A stretch of DNA of 44,214 nt, from positions 1-44,214 of the forward strand of contig UQRP01000022.1 of NCBI GenBank assembly GCA_900543585.1. The letters run 5' to 3'. Made by a program: the position numbers and the translations under genes. Source of the stretch: an uncultured Prevotella sp. Its GTDB lineage: Bacteria; Bacteroidota; Bacteroidia; Bacteroidales; Bacteroidaceae. This document shows positions 40,411-44,214 of the stretch, piece after piece (positions within the stretch are counted from its first letter, which is position 1; every line of letters starts with the position of its first letter). Under the pieces are notes generated by a model. The model made no database searches. It was not told the DNA's origin and saw nothing but the letters and a program-made list of their open reading frames with translations.

Positions 40411-41567
40411 TGAATATCCCTTATCTTTCCCTTCAGCGCGTCACGGCGCAGCATCTCGACGAGATAGAGGCTGCCGTGAAGAATGTCATAGAGAGCGGGT
40501 GGTACTTGCAAGGCGGGGCCACACGCCGCTTCGAGGCGGATTATGCCCACTATATCGGTACGCAGCATTGTGTGGGATGCGGCAACGGACTCGATGCACT
40601 GACGCTCATCTTCCGCGCGTATAAGGAAATAGGAAAGTTGAGAGATGGCGACGAGGTCATCGTGCCGGCGAATACATATATCGCTTCTATCCTCTCCATC
40701 ACTGAGAATGGACTCACACCGGTCTTGGTGGAGCCGCGGCTGGACACACTCGAGCTCGACGACAGTCTGCTTGAGAGTCATCTGACCGACCGCACGAGGG
40801 CAATTCTCCTCGTCCATCTCTATGGCCGTTGTGCTATGACCAGACAGATAGCTGACTTCTGTAAACGCCATCGGCTGTTGCTCGTTGAGGACAACGCCCA
40901 GGCACATGGCTGCACCTACGAGGGTCGACATACAGGGTCACTCGGGAATGCTGCCGCACATAGCTTCTATCCGGGGAAAAATCTTGGGGCGCTTGGCGAC
41001 GCAGGCGCCATTACCACCGATGACGCGGAGTTGGCCGATCTTTGTAGGGCACTCGGCAACTATGGTTCGTCGCGAAAGTATGTCTTTCCCTATAAAGGTC
41101 GCAATAGCCGCATCGACGAGCTGCAGGCGGCGGTGCTTGACGTGAAGTTGCGCTATCTCGAAGACGACAACCAATATCGTAAGCAAATCGCCACCTATTA
41201 TTATAAGCACATCTCCAATCCGCTCATCACACTGCCCGGTGCTGACGACTGGCTCAGTGGACGGGTAGATCATGTTTTCCACATCTTCCCCGTACGCTGT
41301 GCCCATCGTGATGAGTTGCAGGCTTATCTGAAGAAGAAAGGCATCGGCACGATGATTCATTATCCCATCCCACCGCATCAGCAGGAGTGCTATCAAGAGT
41401 GGAATACCATGAAACTGCCTGTCACGGAGCGCATCCATCGTGAAGAGCTCAGCCTGCCGTGTAACCAGACGATGGGTGTGGAAGAAGCTGAGGCCGTCTG
41501 TCAGGCGGTAAATGAATTTATCCCCTCACTATCACCGTTACGCCCCTTGCTGCCTGAGCGCCCATGA
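40407..41567 (+). CDS. DegT/DnrJ/EryC1/StrS aminotransferase (FdtB/QdtB-like)
   Basis: PLP-dependent sugar aminotransferase (386 aa) expected to convert the 3-keto sugar to dTDP-3-amino-3,6-dideoxyhexose. Motifs: ESGWYLQGGATRRFEADYA, GCGNGLDALTL, VEDNAQAHG, the PLP lysine K191 in FYPGKNLGALGDAG, and the conserved GRNSRIDELQAAVL. The start at the ATG at 40407 overlaps the preceding stop (ATGA); ATG 40410 is equally possible. The last 50 bp overlap the convergent LUD gene, so the last 16 residues (from about 371) are probably unconserved. Confidence 0.9.
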   Translation: MMNIPYLSLQRVTAQHLDEIEAAVKNVIESGWYLQGGATRRFEADYAHYIGTQHCVGCGNGLDALTLIFRAYKEIGKLRDGDEVIVPANTYIASILSITENGLTPVLVEPRLDTLELDDSLLESHLTDRTRAILLVHLYGRCAMTRQIADFCKRHRLLLVEDNAQAHGCTYEGRHTGSLGNAAAHSFYPGKNLGALGDAGAITTDDAELADLCRALGNYGSSRKYVFPYKGRNSRIDELQAAVLDVKLRYLEDDNQYRKQIATYYYKHISNPLITLPGADDWLSGRVDHVFHIFPVRCAHRDELQAYLKKKGIGTMIHYPIPPHQQECYQEWNTMKLPVTERIHREELSLPCNQTMGVEEAEAVCQAVNEFIPSLSPLRPLLPERP

Positions 41568-42099
41568 CGAGGGCCTGCTCGATGTCGGCAGTCTTCGACG
41601 GACCACTGATAAACGTGCCGAAGTTGTATTGCGGGTCGAAAGAGATGCGCTTGTAAGCCTCGTGCATGTTGTTCACGATGTCCGACTTGTTCAGGATGAT
41701 GACGAGATACTCCGAGATGAAGCAGACGGCTTTTTCCTTCATCGTCTGCGGTATCCAGACGCAACCATTCTCTGCTACGCCGATTTTACCTTCTACAATC
41801 CCCACATCGGTGCCGTCGAGGTCCTTAGCCTCGGCGACGGTGTCGGGATTCTTCTGTGCAATGGTGATATAAGGCAGGTTGCTGGCGAAGGTCTTAGCCT
41901 CCGGGTAGAGGCTTTTGATGATGTCATTGATGTCGTCACCCTCTTTGGCCTCGACGATATTGCCACCCACGGTCTTTGTCATCTCGGCAAACTGCTTGAA
42001 GGGATCGGGGTAGGAGATGCCCTGGATGTTCATATCCGGCATGTCGTATTGCTCGCGTGTGTTGGCGCGAAGCTTCTGAAAGAGTTCTTCTTTATTCAT
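41518..42099 (-). CDS. LUD-domain protein (LutC/YkgG-like)
   Basis: 193 aa of the LUD family (LutC of the L-lactate utilisation operon is the best-known member). The middle contains DVGIVEGKIGVAENGCVWIP, and the C-terminal FISGPSKTADIEQALVMGAQ is a strong family signature. No lutA or lutB genes lie nearby, so it is a stand-alone copy of unknown role. It is convergent with the DegT gene (50-bp overlap) and lies 8 bp downstream of tcdA on the same strand. Confidence 0.9.
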   Translation of the reverse strand: MNKEELFQKLRANTREQYDMPDMNIQGISYPDPFKQFAEMTKTVGGNIVEAKEGDDINDIIKSLYPEAKTFASNLPYITIAQKNPDTVAEAKDLDGTDVGIVEGKIGVAENGCVWIPQTMKEKAVCFISEYLVIILNKSDIVNNMHEAYKRISFDPQYNFGTFISGPSKTADIEQALVMGAQAARGVTVIVRG

Positions 42100-42107
42100 G
42101 GCTGTTG

Positions 42108-43073
42108 TTATATCGTGGCGCCGGCAGCCTTCATGGCAGCGCGTCCGCCTTCTGTTTCCAAAACTTTTCCTCCCTCTGTCTTCACGTCTACTGTTGCCGA
42201 CTTCTTCCGCTCGGCCACCCGGCGCCGATAGTCTTCCATATAGGCTGCTTTCTTCTCTGCGGCAACCTTGGCGTAGGCGTTGTCGGGGTCTTTCTCTAAG
42301 TCGATACGCATAGTGTGGGCGCGGTTGACTAAGTCTTTGACGACTTCACCGCCGCATATCAGGCCAGCTGCTGCCGGCACCCAGGCGTTGGAGCTCGGTA
42401 TCGTATGCCGCTCTGTGCAGGCCCGCATATCCTTGGCTGGGCAGATGCAGTGGTAGCGGCAGCTGATGTCCGGCTGGTCGATGCTCTCCACAGGCAACTC
42501 GGGACTGTAGACGACCTTCAGGTGCTTGATGTTCGTCTTCCGTAGCTTCTTGCGGATGACTTTCGCCAAGGGGTCGTTGATGGTCTTCCAGATGTCTGTG
42601 ACCTGGAGCTGCGTGGCGTCGAGCTTATAAGCAGCACCCATACACGAGATAATGGGGATGTTCAGCTCGTGGCACCGCTTGATTAAGTCCAACTTCGCCG
42701 TCACGGTGTCGATACAGTCCACGACATAGTCGTAATGTGAGAAGTCGAAGTCACCGGCATTGTCAGGCAGGTAGAACATTTGGTATTTGCGCACATGACA
42801 ACGGGGGTTGATGTCATGGATACGCTCCTCGGCGACATCGACCTTGTGCTTGCCCACGCTGGAGAGGGTGGCAAGGATCTGTCGGTTGACATTCGTCAGA
42901 CACACTCTGTCGTCGTCGATGATGTCCAAAGCTCCCACGCCGCTGCGGGCAAGGACCTCCACGACATAACCGCCGACACCGCCGACGCCGAAGACGGCGA
43001 CACGCGAACCGTTTAAGGTGTCGATGGCAGGCTTGCCAAGGAGCAGTTGGGTACGGGAAAACTGATTCTGCAT
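42108..43073 (-). CDS. tcdA: tRNA threonylcarbamoyladenosine dehydratase (TcdA/CsdL)
   Basis: ThiF/E1-like ATP-dependent enzyme that cyclises t6A37 of tRNA to ct6A. The nucleotide loop GVGGVGGYVVEVLARSGVG lies at 29-47, followed by LDIIDDDRVCLTNVNRQ. YVVDCIDTVTAKLDLI and ISCMGAAYKLD are family marks. The C-terminal half has the TcdA pattern VVKDLVN after WVPAAAGLICGG. At 321 aa it is about 50 residues longer than E. coli TcdA (268). The extra tail (about 265-321) is Lys/Glu-rich and looks disordered. A -7 box lies upstream at 43137-43144. Confidence 0.92.
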   Translation of the reverse strand: MQNQFSRTQLLLGKPAIDTLNGSRVAVFGVGGVGGYVVEVLARSGVGALDIIDDDRVCLTNVNRQILATLSSVGKHKVDVAEERIHDINPRCHVRKYQMFYLPDNAGDFDFSHYDYVVDCIDTVTAKLDLIKRCHELNIPIISCMGAAYKLDATQLQVTDIWKTINDPLAKVIRKKLRKTNIKHLKVVYSPELPVESIDQPDISCRYHCICPAKDMRACTERHTIPSSNAWVPAAAGLICGGEVVKDLVNRAHTMRIDLEKDPDNAYAKVAAEKKAAYMEDYRRRVAERKKSATVDVKTEGGKVLETEGGRAAMKAAGATI

Positions 43074-43136
43074 GACTTTTATTCCTTTCTAATCCTTTTC
43101 TAATGATAATATCCTGTTACAACAGGCAAAGTTAGT

Positions 43137-43144
43137 AATTTTTT
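43137..43144 (-). promoter_or_regulatory. tcdA -7 box
   Basis: TAACTTTG on the minus strand, 63 nt before the tcdA ATG. A perfect match to the Bacteroidota -7 element. Confidence 0.5.
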
Positions 43145-43197
43145 TCATTATCTCAACCCTACAATCGAAATAAAAACTTGCAGGAAGTGGAATTATT

Positions 43198-43252
43198 ACC
43201 GCCAACCCGCCCCTACGGCAATACCTGTAATACCCTGCGGGGTTAGGGCGGT
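43198..43252. repeat. GC-rich imperfect hairpin in the tcdA upstream region
   Basis: ACCGCC at 43198-43203 pairs with GGGCGGT near 43246-43252, and AACCC with GGGTT closes further in. A second GC-rich patch (GGGGCCCGCCCC) lies at 43257-43268. Composition is higher in G+C than the surrounding intergenic DNA, suggesting a repeat remnant. Nothing else is recognised in 43145-43298. Confidence 0.45.
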
Positions 43253-43298
43253 CACTGGGGGCCCGCCCCAACAGTCCCACCCTCACATGTCTCGCTTA

Positions 43299-43386
43299 TC
43301 TATGGCATTTGCCAGCGATATCTATGGCATTTGCCAGCAATATCCACGGCATATGCCAGCAATATCCGCGGCAATTGCCATGGAAT
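43299..43386. repeat. 22-bp tandem array with palindromic GGCAWWTGCC cores, locus B
   Basis: Four units start at 43299, 43321, 43343 and 43365. Cores are GGCATTTGCC (twice), GGCATATGCC and GGCAATTGCC; the last two are perfect palindromes. Linkers are of the type AGCAATATCCRC. The 22-bp period and the core are the same as at 21838-21937, 21 kb away. It sits 78 bp before the -7 box of the DUF3575 gene. Confidence 0.8.
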
Positions 43387-43463
43387 GTTTATCAGTTTGT
43401 AATTACGGAGTTAATAATAATTAAAAACATTGCGAAGCTATCGTTATCTATGGAAATAAATCA

Positions 43464-43471
43464 TAATTTTG
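43464..43471 (+). promoter_or_regulatory. -7 box of the DUF3575 gene
   Basis: TAATTTTG followed by C, 66 nt before the proposed ATG at 43538. Confidence 0.5.
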
Positions 43472-43537
43472 CAACATTACAAAGGAGGCCATTGAGGCTA
43501 AGGTATTAGTTTTTTCTGCTTGAATACAACAATTGAC

Positions 43538-44143
43538 ATGAATAGCAAGTCTATGGTGTATAAAAAGATGTGTAGAAAGATAATGCTGCTTGCAGTATTT
43601 CTGTTCCTGCCATGGGTGGGAAGGGCGCAGCATGTGTCTGTAGGAACCAACCTCGTCTATGATGCGACGCTGACCCCCAACCTCACCTTAGAGGCACGGG
43701 TAGACAGCAGCTGGACGGTGGGTGTCAACGGCGGTCTGCGTCCGTGGCCCACTGATGACAAGGCTCTGCGCAAATACCGCCACTTCAGCATTGATGTTTT
43801 TGGGCGTAAGTGGACGGCAGGGACGCCGTGGCGTGGTTACTTCTATGGATTCGACGCGCTGTGGGCTCATTACAACCTCTCTAATCTCAAACTTTACTAT
43901 TTCGGCATGTTCCATGATGCTCGCCACAACCGTATTCAGGGTAATATTTTTGGTGCGGGAAGTTTCGGTGGTTATGCCTGGAATCTCGGCAGTGGCTTTG
44001 GCATTGACGTGCAGGCTGGTGCAGACTTGTCATGGACTCACTACCGTGTCTACGACTGCGTGCATTGTGGCAGTCCGATAGCGCGGAAGAATCGTGTATA
44101 CCTCTTGCCAAAGGCAGCGGTGGATTTGATATATAAGTTCTGA
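43538..44143 (+). CDS. DUF3575 family secreted protein
   Basis: 201 aa from ATG 43538; ATG 43553 and 43568 are further options, and an upstream TTG at 43520 is less likely. A signal peptide is visible: basic start (YKKMCRK), hydrophobic core MLLAVFLFLPWV and cleavage after GRAQ. The mature part begins VSVGTNLVYDATLTPNLTLEARV and ends in beta-strand-like alternating hydrophobics (YLLPKAAVDLIYKF), as expected for an outer-membrane beta-barrel-like DUF3575 protein. The family often lies next to fimbrial (FimA/Mfa-type) genes. The adjacent genes to the right are outside the window, so this cannot be checked. Confidence 0.85.
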   Translation: MNSKSMVYKKMCRKIMLLAVFLFLPWVGRAQHVSVGTNLVYDATLTPNLTLEARVDSSWTVGVNGGLRPWPTDDKALRKYRHFSIDVFGRKWTAGTPWRGYFYGFDALWAHYNLSNLKLYYFGMFHDARHNRIQGNIFGAGSFGGYAWNLGSGFGIDVQAGADLSWTHYRVYDCVHCGSPIARKNRVYLLPKAAVDLIYKF

Positions 44144-44182
44144 TGTGACATCGAGAAAAGTAAGCGTCTCCACGATTGCGTA

Positions 44183-44213
44183 TTGTAGTCAAAATAAGAA
44201 GTGCGTATCTTTG
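44183..44213 (+). promoter_or_regulatory. Promoter for the gene beyond the right edge
   Basis: TTG at 44183-44185, a 20-nt spacer, then TATCTTTG at 44206-44213 followed by C. This is a good Bacteroidota promoter on the plus strand, only 40 nt after the DUF3575 stop codon. The next gene therefore has its own promoter. Confidence 0.6.
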
Positions 44214-44214
44214 C

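Noticed and set aside
1..44214. tRNA genes
   Set aside because: I looked through the gaps between genes for a cloverleaf with a GTTCRA T-loop and found none.

Overview
The window looks like a chromosomal segment of a Bacteroidota bacterium, most likely Prevotellaceae (Prevotella/Segatella-like). Evidence: -7 boxes of the Bacteroidota type (TAnnTTTG) in front of most operons, almost no Shine-Dalgarno sequences, an archaeal/eukaryal-type ProRS, a Bacteroidota serine palmitoyltransferase, the short SerA form, a 29-residue AURKAIP1/COX24-like ribosomal peptide and a DUF3575 protein. The genus is inferred from protein character only, because no search could be run. There are no rRNA or tRNA genes and no CRISPR array that I can see.

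Layout. 1-445: hairpins and a GAAGTCC-type inverted repeat with no credible gene. 446-10872 (minus): proS, then an AddA/AddB-like helicase-nuclease pair, then clpC. 11053-15129 (plus): an OmpA-like lipoprotein, the monofunctional transglycosylase mtgA and a UvrD/PcrA helicase. 15383-20108 (plus): serC-serA-DUF1015, an IMPACT/YigZ protein and a broken nhaC-type antiporter. 20105-20335 (minus): a small membrane protein. 20491-21702: rpsF-rpsR-rplI. 22098-25198: fabD and a remarkable ORF joining a GH13 amylase to an AlaX-like tRNA-editing domain. 25199-25419: a second copy of the GAAGTCC inverted repeat. 25420-27515 (minus): HU, the 29-aa ribosomal peptide and rng. 27749-30169: a divergent lipid kinase / serine palmitoyltransferase pair. 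30315-32912 (minus): ilvE and xseA-xseB.

33026-37698 (plus) is a tightly overlapping five-gene operon: MATE transporter, cytidylate-kinase-like protein, rfbB, an orphan sigma-region-4-like protein and purT. It is followed by REP-like hairpins and a convergent REP-associated tyrosine (Y1/HUH) transposase with an unusual C-terminal extension. 39074-41567 (plus) is a dTDP-3-amino-sugar cassette (cupin ketoisomerase, FemAB/GNAT-like transferase, DegT aminotransferase) that would use the product of RfbB. 41518-43073 (minus): a LutC/LUD protein and TcdA. The window ends with a DUF3575 secreted protein at 43538-44143 and a promoter for the next gene.

Most of the window is core metabolism and information processing. 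The unusual material lies in repeats and fusions. These are (1) the RAYT-type transposase with an extra C-terminal domain next to matching 8-bp-stem/3-nt-loop hairpins, (2) the GH13-AlaX fusion, (3) two copies of a 9-bp-unit inverted repeat element 25 kb apart, (4) two arrays of a 22-bp-period repeat with palindromic GGCAWWTGCC-type cores 21 kb apart, (5) an orphan sigma-4-like regulator in a sugar/purine operon, and (6) a NhaC pseudogene missing its middle.
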